Made by a program: the position numbers and the translations under genes | Notes under the pieces: model-generated | The model's input: the letters and a program-made list of their open reading frames with translations, nothing else | What the model was told of the DNA's origin: nothing | Databases searched by the model: none | From: Bacteroidota bacterium | Lineage (GTDB): Bacteria; Bacteroidota; Bacteroidia; AKYH767-A; OLB10 | Direction of reading: 5' to 3' | NCBI GenBank assembly: GCA_016714005.1 | Contig: JADJOA010000014.1 | Coordinates: 496,001 to 560,000 of the forward strand | Length of the DNA: 64,000 nt | Part shown: in pieces, positions 22,322 through 32,523 of the stretch | Position numbering within the stretch: position 1 is the first letter of the stretch | Layout: each line of letters opens with the position of its first letter

Positions 22322-22659
22322 GGGGTTGTATTTATTTTTTAAGGGTCGTATAAAGATTTAAATACTTGCAAACGAAAATATAAAATAAACTCTAGGTTAC
22401 ATCTAAAATTTTTAGCAAAAAAATATGTACTACAAATCTCAGGTTAAGCATTTCCCAGCTGATTTATAGAAACAACTTCTATTTTCCCGATCTGTCGCTT
22501 GAGTGATAATCTAATGCATCCTGCTTATTGTTCATACGCCTCTTAAATTTTAGGGAGTGCTAAGGTATGGAAAACGAAACCCTTAATAAGATTGCTTGTT
22601 ATAAATTGGATTTTTCTTTGTAGAAATCCCTTAGTTTTACCATTTAAAATAAAAAGGCA
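22322..22659. other. Intergenic stretch carrying a duplicated maeB fragment
   Basis: No gene is visible here. The central part (22472-22574) is a diverged copy of the maeB start region. The rest is AT-rich. Confidence 0.7.
22472..22574 (-). pseudogene. Displaced duplicate of the maeB 5' end
   Basis: The segment ACAACTTCTATTTTCCCGAT through GCTAAGGTATGGAAAACG matches 20753-20859, which covers the first ~22 maeB codons plus about 40 bp of upstream DNA. Differences are few: several substitutions and single-base gaps. The copy would encode MNNKQDALDYHSSDRSGKIE and then runs into unrelated DNA, so it is a non-functional fragment. It may still carry the maeB upstream regulatory sequence. Confidence 0.85.
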
Positions 22660-23922
22660 TTGAAGAAATATTACCTTTTTTTCCTATTTCTAAATTTAAT
22701 TTATTCACCTATGAATGCTAATCAATTTAAAATCCTAGATATTAAATTTGATAAACCATTTGTTGCTTATAAAGCAATAAGAGGGGTTGAGATTTACGAC
22801 TATGCCGTTGAGGGCAATAGGCTTTATGTGTTATACTGGATGAAACCCCTTTCAGGGTCATCAGTGTTAATGCACTGCTATGAATATGAAAACGACACAT
22901 TTGTTTCTGTCTGGGAACAATTCCCTATCGGTTGCTTTTCAGTACTAGGTGCAAATTTTCAAATACAGAACAATCAAATTCTAATAATAGGTGATTTTAA
23001 TTCAGTTAATGGATCATCAGGACAGCACAGATATGAGATTATATTAAATAAAAATACAGGGCAGATAGAATCAACCGTTATGAACGATTCTCTTGCTTTT
23101 GCTGTAACCCCCTTTCTCAAAAATACAATTGGAATACAAACCGAAAAAACCTTTTCTCAAATGAATATTGATCCGTATTTACTTGTTGCGGATAACATTC
23201 TTTCAAAGAGATTCTTGATTTTAAAACTCCCAACTGATAGTTTATGTCAACTTCCTCCTTACTCCTACATTAACTCAGTTAATGCAGAGCATATCATTCT
23301 AGTAACTTATTCCTCTAATATTAATGAATCGTTATTATTTCATTCATTGCAGGGAGTCGGAATAAGAAAGGGAACAAGTTCTGACTTTGAATATGAAATT
23401 CAGACTAAAGAACTGATTAAAGTAAATTCTTCAGTTTATACTGATAAAAATTTTCATGATTATTATGTTGAATTATCTAAGGATTCAACTTTTGGAAAAG
23501 AATCCAAACAAATTGAATTAACAAAGGATTTCAATTTTTACTTGAAAAATTCAATTGAAACCGGAAATTATTTTTTTAAGGCTTGGAGCGAAGACAAACA
23601 ATAAAAATCTACATTCTCAGTATTTTAAAGCAAATATTTTAAATGATAATTATCAAGAATTTAAATCAAAGAAAATCTTTTGGTGGTTTAATATTTTTAC
23701 GATCATTACCCTAGTGCTGGTTCTTGTTTTTGTAAGTTGTCTCGCATTTGTACCAGCATTGATGAATTATAAATATAATTTCCTATCATCTATTTTAAAT
23801 TCTCAAATAGGGGTATTTTTGGTAGAATAGTTTGGTTTATAATTTTTTCATTAGGTGTAATAAAGCTTTTTCCAGCTTTATGGAAATATTCAAAAGAGCT
23901 AAATCATTTTCTTAATTCTTAA
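22660..23922 (+). CDS. Unknown exported protein with C-terminal membrane anchor (frameshifted)
   Basis: The start is TTG at 22660, giving an N-terminal hydrophobic signal (MKKYYLFFLFLNLIYSPMNA). The frame breaks near 23600, where one extra A turns the stop into SEDKQNKNLHSQYF, and again at the G4 run near 23813, where one extra G gives GGIFGRIVWFIIFSLGVIK. The product is about 420 residues: a Tyr/Asn/Ser-rich exported domain of about 310 residues and two C-terminal hydrophobic helices, WWFNIFTIITLVLVLVFVSC and VWFIIFSLGVIKLFPAL. It is AT-rich relative to its neighbours. I recognise no family. A single-gene reading is inferred from the seamless joins. Confidence 0.55.
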
Positions 23923-24110
23923 TTCTTCGTTTTTGGGTTAAAATTTTATTTGACTCAAAAACCGCAGCCATTGGTAAACTTCTACATATCAAGTGCTTGG
24001 TAAATGATTGTAATCACTAATTATTATGAGAAGGGTGTCTTTATTTGACGATAACACTAACAATTAACCACTAACCATTTATCATTATTTTTAACCGCAC
24101 TTTTTTAATC

Positions 24111-26604
24111 ATGCACACTACCCATTATTCTATAGATAAAATTGCATCCATCGTAAACGGAAAATTATTTAACGGCAAACCCAATACCGAAAACATTTCA
24201 ACCCTCCTTACCGATAGCCGCAAAATAAGTTCGCCCTCCACCTCATTATTCTTTGCACTAAAAGGAGATAGGCACGATGGGCATTTTTTTATCCCCGATT
24301 TAATGAATGCAGGCATTGTAAACTTTGTAGTAAGCGATGCAATCAGGATGCAAAAATTTACCACCGTAAATTTTATTCTGGTTGATAACACATTGGATGC
24401 TTTGCAAAAAATTAGCTGCACACCACCGCCAGCAATTTTCTTTTCCTGTTATAGGCATTACTGGCAGCAATGGCAAAACAATTATAAAAGAATGGTTATA
24501 CCAGTTGCTCCGCGAAGATTACCACATAGTACGCAGCCCCAAAAGCTACAACTCGCAAACAGGCGTACCGCTTTCTGTTTGGAATGGTAACAACGAACAC
24601 AACCTCGGCATATTTGAAGCAGGTATTTCCATGCCTGGCGAGATGGAAAAGTTAGAGCACATCCTTAAACCCGACATCGGCATCTTTTCAAACATTGGCT
24701 CATCGCACGATGAGCATTTTCAATCGCGCACCGAAAAAATTAAAGAAAAACTAAAACTCTTTTCACATGCAAGCCTGCTTATTTTTTGTAAAGACTATAC
24801 AGGCATAGCCGAGCAAATACAAACAGCAGAAATTATCCCGCCCACATGCAAAACATTTACCTGGAGCAGGCGCATAAAAGCCGATTTGCAAATTGGAAAA
24901 GTTACCAAAGAAAATAACGAAACGCAAATACAAGGCACCTATCAAAACAGGTTTATCAGCATTAAAATTCCGTTTACCGATGAAGCCTCTGTTGAAAATG
25001 CCATCAACTGCTGGGCGCTAATGCTCCATCTTAAAATAGATGATGAGGTAATTACCGAACGCATGGAATTACTGAGCCCCGTTGCTATGCGCCTTGAAAT
25101 GAAAGAAGGCATCAATCACTGCTCAATCATTAACGACAGCTACAATTCCGATTTAGGTTCGCTCAACATCGCCCTTGACTTTTTAAACCAGCAAAAAAAT
25201 TTCAACAAACGCACACTTGTATTAAGTGATATTTTACAGAGCGGAAAAATGAGGAAAGCCTTTACAAAGAAGTAGCTTTACTTATCAGGCAAAAAAATAT
25301 TACCCGTCTTATTGGTATTGGCAATGCCATTAGCCGCCAGGCAGATTTGTTTGATGTAGAAAAAACTTTTTACACAAGCACCGAAGAATTTTTAAAACAG
25401 TTTCATCACCTGCACTTTAACCATGAAGTGGTTTTACTGAAGGGCGCACGACCATTCGGGTTTGAGCGTATATCACGTGCGTTGCAGCAAAAGGCACATG
25501 AAACGGTAATGGAAATAAACTTAAATTCCATTATCCATAACCTCAACTATTACCGCGCCCGGCTAAAACCCGAAACCAAAATTATGGCAATGGTAAAAGC
25601 ATTTGCTTATGGCAGCGGCAGTTTTGAGCTGGCAAATATTCTGCAGTTTAACCGCGTACATTATTTAACTGTGGCTTATGCCGATGAAGGTGTTGCTTTG
25701 CGCAAAGCCGGGATTACTTTGCCCATTATGGTAATGAACCCCGAGGAACAAAGCTTTGAACAAATGATTCAGTATTATCTGGAGCCGGAGCTTTATAGTT
25801 TCAGAATCTTAAGCCGCTTCAGCGAAGTGGTGCGCAGGAATGTTGCGTCATTGGCTAACGGTGTTTTTCCGGTGCACATAAAATTAGATACCGGCATGCA
25901 CAGGTTAGGTTTTGAAGAAGAAGATTTGAATGAACTGATTGTGCGATTAAAAAATAACAGGCATTTAAAATAGAAAGTGTTTTTACACACCTTGCCGCAA
26001 GTGATGAAGCCGAGCACGATAAATTTACCAAAGAACAATTCAACCGGTTTGATAAAATGAGTGATGAGTTGGTTAAACATTTTAATTACCCTGTTTTAAA
26101 ACATGCCCTTAACTCATCGGGCATCATTCGCTTTCCGGAAGCTCAGTATGATATGGTGCGTATAGGAATTGGCTTGCATGGCATTGCACCAACAGCAGCC
26201 GAACAACGGCAACTGCAAACGGTAGCAACACTTAAAACAACCATATCGCAAATAAAACGGTAAAGGCAGGCGAAACAATCGGCTACAGCCGCAGAGGAAA
26301 GGCCACCACCGATGTACATGTTGCCACCATTGGTATTGGTTATGCCGATGGTATTAATCGCAAAATGGGAAATGGTAACAGTAAAATGTCTGTAAACGGA
26401 AAATTTGCTCTAACCATTGGCAGCATTTGTATGGATATGTGTATGCTTGATGTTACAGATATTTCGTGCAAAGAAGGCGATGAAGTAATTATTTTTGGAA
26501 GTGATAACCCAGTTACTAAAGTGGCTGAACAATTAGGAACCATTCCCTACGAAATTTTAACCGGCATATCTCAAAGAGTTAAGCGGGTTTATTATTATGA
26601 ATAG
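24111..26604 (+). CDS. Bifunctional MurF ligase / alanine racemase (frameshifted)
   Basis: This fusion, typical of Bacteroidota, is about 830 residues. The N-terminal half is UDP-MurNAc-tripeptide:D-Ala-D-Ala ligase, with the substrate-binding LLTDSRKISSPSTSLFFAL and the ATP loop GITGSNGKTIIKEW at about residue 115. The C-terminal half is PLP-dependent alanine racemase, with INLNSIIHNLNYYRARLKP and the PLP lysine in MVKAFAYGSG (about 494). HIKLDTGMHRLGF, ALNSSGIIRFPEAQYDMVRI and IGSICMDMCMLDVTD carry the conserved second catalytic Tyr region. It supplies D-alanine and attaches D-Ala-D-Ala to the peptidoglycan precursor. Four breaks, all in A-runs near 24406, 25246, 25967 and 26255, are each repaired by a single base. 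Confidence 0.93.
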
Positions 26605-26943
26605 TGAATGGTGAATAGTTAACGGTGAGTCCCATTAATATTTTTTGACACAGATTAACAGATTTTAAAAGGCAATTAAAGCGCTTCGCTTAAAATTTTC
26701 ACACCTGTCTGACGGCAGGCAGGAATTGCCTTCTGCGAAACAGTATCAGTGAAAATCAACCAATCAAATTTTATTAATCTGTAAATCTGTGTCAAAAGGA
26801 AAATAAGCATAATCCTATTTTAGATAAATTTTAATTCCTTCTAAAAATTAATTGTTTCTTCAAGCACACAAACTTTTTTGAATGATTGTAAAATCTATTT
26901 TCACCGCTTCAAATAAAATCAAACACACCAAACAAGGCACAAA
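26605..26943. other. Intergenic stretch holding repeat copy 2
   Basis: This 339-bp gap contains no gene. Its main content is the palindromic repeat at 26641-26797. The remainder is AT-rich upstream DNA of the DUF2911 gene. Confidence 0.7.
26641..26797 (+). repeat. MITE-like palindromic repeat, copy 2
   Basis: The terminal inverted repeat is TTTTTTGACACAGATTAACA and AATCTGTAAATCTGTGTCAA. The interior has AAAGCGCTTCGCTTAAAATT, then a private palindrome CCTGTCTGACGGCAGGCAGG absent from the other copies, then GAATTGCCTTCTGCGAAACA. It has the same orientation as copy 3, and the two flank the DUF2911 gene. Confidence 0.85.
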
Positions 26944-27786
26944 ATGAAAAAAACTACTTACACTTATTGCCGCAGCCTGCATGATAAATTCTGCAGAGGC
27001 ACAGCTAAAAACTCCTGCACCAAGTCCACTTCAAACCGTAACACAGGCATTCGGGTTAGGGGAAATTAAAATTGAGTACTCCCGTCCTTCAGCCAAGGGT
27101 CGTAAAATTTATGGCGATCTTGTTGCCTTCGGTAAATGTGGCGCACAGGTGCCAATCAATCAACCAAAATTACTTTTGCTGATGATATTAAAGTAAACGG
27201 CACTGATGTAAAAGCCGGAACGTATGCTTTATATACCATACCCAACATGAGCGAATGGGATATGATGTTGTACAAAGATTTAACCTTAGGCGGCAGTACG
27301 GATGAATATAAAATGGAAAATGAGCTGATGCGTTTTAAAGCAAAACCACAGGACGCTAAAGATTTTACCGAGACTTTTACTATACAGGTAAATAGCATAA
27401 CGGCTACATCATGCACCATTGATTTGGTTTGGGCTAATACAAAAGTGAGCATTCCGGTAACTACTGTTATTGACGACAAAGTGATGAAGAACATCGAAAA
27501 AGAAATGGCAGCAGACAAGCGCCCTTATTTTTCAGCAGCAAACTATTATTTCGAAAATGGCAAAGACCTGAACAAAGCTGCTGAGTGGATTAACAAAGCT
27601 GTGGAAATAAACCCGAATGCATATTGGATATGGCATGTAAAGGCTAAAATTAATGCCAAGCAGGGAAACAAAGCAGAAGCTATGAAAGCAGCAGAAACAT
27701 CAATGGAAAAAGCTAAAGAAGATAAGAACGATGATTATGTAAAAATGAATGAGAAAATTATTGCCGAAATAAAAGCAATGAAGTAA
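26944..27786 (+). CDS. DUF2911 domain-containing secreted protein (frameshifted)
   Basis: The start at 26944 is followed by an A7 run. With A6 it reads the signal peptide MKKLLTLIAAACMINSAEAQ. A second break near 27136 is fixed by one A (FGKMWRTGANQSTKITFADD). DUF2911 features are clear: IKIEYSRPSAKGRKIYGDLV, WRTGAN and VKAGTYALYTIPN. The last about 80 residues (YFENGKDLNKAAEWINKAVE, AYWIWHVKAKINAKQGNKAE) form a TPR-like helical pair, as in other family members. It is about 281 residues and probably periplasmic. The biochemical role of DUF2911 is unknown to me. Repeats lie on both sides. Confidence 0.88.
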
Positions 27787-27801
27787 TTTTGAAGTACATT
27801 G

Positions 27802-27937
27802 TTTAAACACAGATTAACAGATTAAAAAAATAATTAAAACGCTTCGCGTTAAAATTTCCACAAATTGCCTGCTGCGAAGCAGTTCTGTGAAAATCAACTA
27901 ATCAATTTTTATTAATCTGTAAATCTGTGTCAAAAAA
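27802..27937 (+). repeat. MITE-like palindromic repeat, copy 3
   Basis: The left end TTTAAACACAGATTAACAG and right end AATCTGTAAATCTGTGTCAA are inverted repeats. The interior AAACGCTTCGCGTTAAAATT and AATTGCCTGCTGCGAAGCAG matches copies 1 and 2. It is 136 bp and sits directly downstream of the DUF2911 stop codon. Confidence 0.85.
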
Positions 27938-27993
27938 GAGTATGTATGCACTGATGATTTGAGTAACAATTTTTTATAGTTCAATCAAATTTT

Positions 27994-28028
27994 AAAATGG
28001 CAGGAGTTAAACTTCTGCCATTTTTTTT
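27994..28028. terminator. Probable bidirectional terminator between convergent genes
   Basis: The stem AAAATGGCAG / CTGCCATTTT (27994-28003 and 28015-28024) is followed by a T8 run on the plus strand and a shorter T-tract on the minus strand. It overlaps the last codons of the MFS gene and ends both converging transcripts. Confidence 0.75.
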
Positions 28029-29199
28029 ACCCACAAAATTCCAAGTGTAACACTTAAACATATAACAGAAAAGAAAATCCAAAGCATATCATAACCCATA
28101 TTAGCAATGGTTTGCGTTGCAAAAATTGGTAAGATGATTTGAGCAGCACTCCAACTCATTACGTAAAGTGCCGCATATTGCCCACGGTTGCTTTCATTGG
28201 TACGCGCATTCATAAAAGCATTCATAAAAGGCATGGCAAACATTTCACTGAAAGAAATAATGATGATGAGTACATACATCCACCATACATAAGGTAAAAA
28301 CAAAAGTGAAACATAACTCACCACCAGCATAGCTGCACCAAGTGATATAAAATAAAATTTATTCCAACGGTTTTCAATTTTATAAATCAACACCATTTCA
28401 ATAGCCGCAACCAGCACTCCGTTAAGGGCAAGTATCCAGCCTATTTGCCCTTCGTTTAGTTTTAACTCGGTTTTGTAATATAAAGGCATGGTGCTAAAAA
28501 ACTGAAAAAAGGACATGGCATATAGCATATTAAGGAAAATAAAAACAAGATATGGCTTATCCGTATAAGCTGATTTTACTATAACATCTGATTCTTTTTT
28601 TTCTGTACTGGTTTTTTCTTTCCTGGTAAAAAATAGTAGAGCAAAATAGCCGCACCCAGACAGGTTATGCCATCAGCCCAAAAATAAGCTGATAATTGTG
28701 CATGGCAATCCACCCTCCAATGGCAGGACCAATAGAAAAACCAAGATTGATGGCAAGCCTGTAAAGCGAAACACTACGCGTGTAGGTTTCCGGGTGTGCT
28801 ATAAACAGATAATGATGCAATAGTTGGAGGACGAAATGCTTCGGCAATAAAACTCAAAACAAAAATAGCAATGCACATCAGCCAATATGCTTTTACAAAA
28901 CTCACCACTATAAACATAAAACCTCCGGCTATTAAACTCACAAGCATAATAGGATAGAAACCAATTTTGTCGGTTAGCTTGCCGCTTATAAAAACACCTG
29001 CAAAAGAACCCGCCCCAAAAAGTGCCATTACCACACCTGCCTGCTGTACTTTATAATGTAAATGTTCGGTTAAATACACCGACAAAAACATAATAACCAT
29101 GGTACCGCTGCGGTTTATAAATGTGCTCCACGAAATAAGCCACACCTCTTTGGATAGACCTCCAAATGCATTTTTAAAAAGTGTGATGATGTTTTTCAT
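28007..29199 (-). CDS. MFS family transporter (frameshifted)
   Basis: This is a major facilitator superfamily inner-membrane transporter of about 398 residues with about 12 hydrophobic segments. It starts at 29199 (MKNIITLFKNAFGGLSKEVW). The segment LFGAGSFAGVFISGKLTDKI matches the loop 2-3 signature region. FRPPTIASLSVYSTPE, then SVSLYRLAINLGFSIGPAIG and GWIAMHN form the motif C-like helix 5. Breaks near 28800, 28675 and 28600 divide it into four frames, each switch repaired by one base. The substrate is unknown; similar proteins are often annotated as drug or sugar efflux carriers, but that is not supported specifically here. Confidence 0.85.
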
Positions 29200-29296
29200 T
29201 TCAAAAAGTACTCAAACATAACAATGCAATTTGTTTGTATGTGGCTAAACATAATTTATTAAGGTGTATTTTTACACAGCATTAAATATTAATACC

Positions 29297-29745
29297 ATGT
29301 CCTTAGAAACAAAAATTATGGCTGAGCTAAAAGCGGCCATGCTTGCAAAAGATGAAACAGCATTGCGAGCCTTACGTGCAATTAAATCAGCTATTATCAT
29401 AGAAAAACGAGCGGCAGCGGTAGCGAATTAAGTGAAGATACAGAAATGAAAATGTTACAAAAGCTGGTTAAGCAACGTAAAGAATCAGCGGAAATATTTC
29501 AGCAACAGAACCGTAACGATCTTGCAAAACCTGAGTTGGACGAGGTGGCTGTAATTGAAAAATTTTTACCTGCACAAATGGGTGATGATGAAATTATGGC
29601 TGCACTAAAACCGATAATTGAAAGTGTGGGGGCTAAATCACCTGCTGATATAGGCAAGGTCATGGGTGCTGCTACCAAGCAACTTGCTGGTAAAGCCGAT
29701 AACAAAAAAATATCAGAGTTGATCAAGAAAATTCTGGCAGGATAA
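29297..29745 (+). CDS. GatB/YqeY domain-containing protein (one frameshift)
   Basis: This YqeY-family protein of about 149 residues is related to the tail domain of the amidotransferase subunit GatB, which contacts tRNA. The stand-alone form has an uncertain role. It starts at 29297 (MSLETKIMAELKAAMLAKDE), with ALRALRAIKSAIIIEK in the first frame. One A added near 29407 restores KTSGSGSELSEDTEM and the remaining QKLVKQRKESAEIFQQQNR, VIEKFLPAQM and GAATKQLAGKADNKKISELI. The beta-barrel gene begins 5 bp downstream. Confidence 0.9.
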
Positions 29746-29750
29746 TTTTT

Positions 29751-30386
29751 ATGAAACCATTTTTCCAAAGTTTATTCTTTGCATTTATATTAATTTTTGT
29801 TGCGCCAACTTTTTCTATTGCACAAAAATTCAGTGGAAGTTTTTTTGGAGGGTTGTCATCATCACAAGTTGCTGGAGATAGGTTAAGTGGTTTTAATAAA
29901 GCAGGAGTAATTGCAGGCGCCAGTGTTTTTTTACCTGTTAAAAGTAGCTTAGGGGTAGAAATGGAAATACAATTTATACAAAAAGGCAGCAAAAAACCTG
30001 TTGATGCTGAATCGGAAGATTTAGAGTACTACAGAATGCATCTTAATTATGTTGAAGTGCCTTTTCTTTTTCATTACAGCTATTCAAAACGTTTTCAATT
30101 TAATGCGGGTTTTTCGGTTGGGCAATTATTGTCAAGTAAAGAGGAAGACGCGGGCGGGGAAATTCCTGAAAGCCAGACATTGCCATTTGAAAAAACAGAA
30201 TTTGCTGTGTGCGGAGGAATGTATTATGGTTTTAACGAAAAGTTTTTTCTTGACTTACGTTTATCAAACTCTATTTTACCAATCAGGAAAATTGGAGAAA
30301 GCAACATACAGAATATTAAAAGCGGACAGTATAACACTGTGCTTTCTTTTACCTTGAAATACCGTATGGGCTTTAAACAACCGTAA
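29751..30386 (+). CDS. Outer-membrane beta-barrel (PorT-like/porin family) protein
   Basis: This 211-residue intact protein has a signal peptide (FAFILIFVAPTFSIAQ). It is followed by alternating hydrophobic strands: GSFFGGLSSSQVAGDRLSGF, KAGVIAGASVFLPV, LGVEMEIQFIQKGSKKP, VEVPFLFHYSYSKRFQFNAG and the closing strand TVLSFTLKYRMGF. This pattern fits the eight-stranded Bacteroidota outer-membrane beta-barrel family, to which PorT also belongs; orthology to PorT itself is not claimed. It lies 5 bp after the YqeY gene and converges on the histidine kinase. Confidence 0.85.
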   Translation: MKPFFQSLFFAFILIFVAPTFSIAQKFSGSFFGGLSSSQVAGDRLSGFNKAGVIAGASVFLPVKSSLGVEMEIQFIQKGSKKPVDAESEDLEYYRMHLNYVEVPFLFHYSYSKRFQFNAGFSVGQLLSSKEEDAGGEIPESQTLPFEKTEFAVCGGMYYGFNEKFFLDLRLSNSILPIRKIGESNIQNIKSGQYNTVLSFTLKYRMGFKQP

Positions 30387-30390
30387 TAAA

Positions 30391-31356
30391 CTACGCAGTA
30401 CGCGGAAAAGCCACTTTAAAAATAGACCCTTTTGGTTGATTGTCAGTCACGCTTAAAATTGCTTTGTGTTTTAATGCAATAAAACGGGCAATGTATAATC
30501 CTAAACCTGTACCTTTAGTTTTGCGGGTTTCTTCTGCACCTATTCGGTAAAACTTCTCAAATATTTTTCTTCGCTCATTTAACGGTATGCCTATTCCCTG
30601 ATCTTCAACAGCCAGAAAAATTTCTTTTTCAGTTTGACTGAGACGCACCGTTATCATAGAATTTTCGGGAGAGTATTTATCAGCATTTTCAAGCAGGTTC
30701 ATAAATAATGAACTGATGGCAAGCGCATCACCGGTTAAATAAATATTATCCTCAATATGTGTTTCTAATTTTTTGCCATTTGCCAACGAAAACTCGCCTG
30801 ATTGTGTTAGTGAATTTAAAGCATCACTCAAATTAAATTCAGACATATTGAATTCTAAGTTAATGGACTCAATTCTTGCTGCCATTAAAATATTTTCAAC
30901 TAAAGCATTAATTCTGTCTGTTTCAAAAACAGCACGTTTAATAATTTGTTGTTGAGTTTGTTCGTCTACCTTTCTGCGGTGCAGGGTTTGTAAACTCAGC
31001 TTTATTGCAGCCAGTGGCGATTTAAACTCATGGGTTATACTCATCATAAAGTTTTTTTGCTGACGCGATAACTGCAGCTCTTTAGTAAACGATTGCCTGA
31101 TAAAAACAAGTCCTGCGATAAGCAGCAAAAGAAAAACAAAACCTTCTCCCACTACCATCATCCAGCGTTTATGCATTTCATTTTCCAACAAGGCTTCTTG
31201 CTGTAAATACAATTCTGTCTGAGGAGAAAGGCTTTTTAAAACATCAATTTTCTGCTGGTAAATTTCGATATTCAAATCAACCAATAAGTAACTCCACCAG
31301 CTAAACTGAATAAGCACATACAAAACCAAAATATAAAAAAGTATGAGTGGTCGCAT
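30391..31356 (-). CDS. Two-component sensor histidine kinase
   Basis: This 321-residue inner-membrane kinase has two transmembrane helices (about 3-25 and 67-86) enclosing a short periplasmic loop of about 40 residues. A HisKA dimerisation domain follows, with phospho-acceptor His109 in SITHEFKSPLAAIKLSLQTL. The HATPase_c domain has the N box NLLENADKYSP, G1 VEDQGIGIP and G2 GTGLGLYIARF. It lacks PAS or HAMP domains of normal size. It is 10 bp downstream of the LytTR response regulator on the same strand, implying that they form a pair. The signal is unknown. Confidence 0.93.
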   Translation of the reverse strand: MRPLILFYILVLYVLIQFSWWSYLLVDLNIEIYQQKIDVLKSLSPQTELYLQQEALLENEMHKRWMMVVGEGFVFLLLLIAGLVFIRQSFTKELQLSRQQKNFMMSITHEFKSPLAAIKLSLQTLHRRKVDEQTQQQIIKRAVFETDRINALVENILMAARIESINLEFNMSEFNLSDALNSLTQSGEFSLANGKKLETHIEDNIYLTGDALAISSLFMNLLENADKYSPENSMITVRLSQTEKEIFLAVEDQGIGIPLNERRKIFEKFYRIGAEETRKTKGTGLGLYIARFIALKHKAILSVTDNQPKGSIFKVAFPRTA

Positions 31357-31366
31357 TTTATTTGTA

Positions 31367-32110
31367 TTAAACTCGGCTCACCATTTTTAAAAACTCCTCT
31401 TTGCGTGCCCGCGAAACGCTTACAACGTTTCCATTATTCATAACCACATAACCGCCATTGCCTCTTACATATTTTTTAATATGATTCAGATTAATAAAAT
31501 GAGAGTTATGCACCCTACAAAAATCTTTTCCCTTTAATAAATCCGCTACATCACCTAATGTTTTTGTAACCATCATGTTTTTTGAATTCAAAAAATAGAA
31601 CATGGTGTTATTATCATCAGCTTCGCAGTGAACAATATCCTCAACTTGTACAAATATCAAACCCTCCAAGGTTGGTAATGCAATTCTTTTAAGCGGCTCT
31701 TTAGACGCAGCAATATTTTTGAGTAAAACTTCTATCTGCCCTAAATGGGGCTGAATTTTTTTCCTGACCTTTTCAATTGCAGGTTTTAATTCCTTTAACG
31801 TTACCGGCTTTAGTATATAATCAAGCGCGCTGCTTTTAATTGCCTGCAGTGTGTATTTGTCTTTTGCGGTAATAAAAATTATCTCAAAGTTGATGGAATC
31901 AAAATGTGTAAGCATTTCAAACCCCGTCATACCCGGCATTTCCACATCAAGCATTACGACTTGGGGAGAATATTTTTTTATAAGTTTAATTCCTTCTTTG
32001 CCACTGTAAGCATGCCCTTTAATTGCAATGTCAGTAAAATGCTCTTCAAGTAAATCTTTAAGAGCCTCATGCCACATGGGCTGGTCATCAATAATTACGC
32101 AGTTAATCAT
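31367..32110 (-). CDS. LytTR-family response regulator
   Basis: This 247-residue protein has an N-terminal receiver domain: acidic pair Asp8/Asp9, phospho-acceptor Asp55 in VVMLDVEMPGMTG, Thr/Lys switch residues in IFITAKDKY. A LytTR DNA-binding domain follows from about residue 145 (IVHCEADDNNTMFYFLN, DFCRVHNSHFINLNHIKKYV, VSVSRARKEEFL). It is therefore a transcription factor controlled by phosphorylation. The downstream histidine kinase is its likely partner, although LytTR regulators usually pair with LytS-type kinases. Confidence 0.94.
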   Translation of the reverse strand: MINCVIIDDQPMWHEALKDLLEEHFTDIAIKGHAYSGKEGIKLIKKYSPQVVMLDVEMPGMTGFEMLTHFDSINFEIIFITAKDKYTLQAIKSSALDYILKPVTLKELKPAIEKVRKKIQPHLGQIEVLLKNIAASKEPLKRIALPTLEGLIFVQVEDIVHCEADDNNTMFYFLNSKNMMVTKTLGDVADLLKGKDFCRVHNSHFINLNHIKKYVRGNGGYVVMNNGNVVSVSRARKEEFLKMVSRV

Positions 32111-32523
32111 GTTTGGTTAAATGAAAAGCAGAGTACAAGTTTAAAAAATTTATACAACCATGAATTTGGTTATAGTAGGGTCCATCTTGCCGGTGCTGAT
32201 TGAGGTTTATCAGTTCAGTTTCGGTCTTTCTTAAATTTTTGAAAAGTGGTCTTTAAGCCCAATAACATTTCAACGAAGAGAAAAATCTTTTCCATTTATC
32301 CTATAAAGTTCTGATAATCAAAAGAATCAAGAATAATATTGCTTTAAAACAATTCTAACTAAAGTGGTTTTTTAATCACTTAAATTAGGGATAAAGAAAA
32401 CTTTAAAAAAACCTTTTGTTTTTGATTCCCGTTTTCTACTTTAGCACGTCTCAAAAATAACTTGAGTAAACCGAATCTGAATAACAATATTAACGTTAAA
32501 CAATAATTTAATATCAACTTAAG
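32111..32523. other. Divergent intergenic region, no gene seen
   Basis: This 413-bp AT-rich region lies between the divergent response regulator and the large T9SS protein. Apart from a candidate promoter (32414-32444) I see no repeat, RNA gene or ORF of note. Confidence 0.6.
32414..32444 (+). promoter_or_regulatory. Candidate Bacteroidota-type promoter
   Basis: TTTTG (32414-32418), 18 bp, then TACTTTAG (32437-32444) approximates the Bacteroidota sigma-A pattern of TTTG near -33 and TAnnTTTG near -7. It lies about 80 bp before the ATG of the T9SS protein gene. Confidence 0.35.

Noticed and set aside
24111..26604. Novel MurF-racemase fusion
   Set aside because: This fusion is widespread in Bacteroidota; only the frameshifts are unusual.
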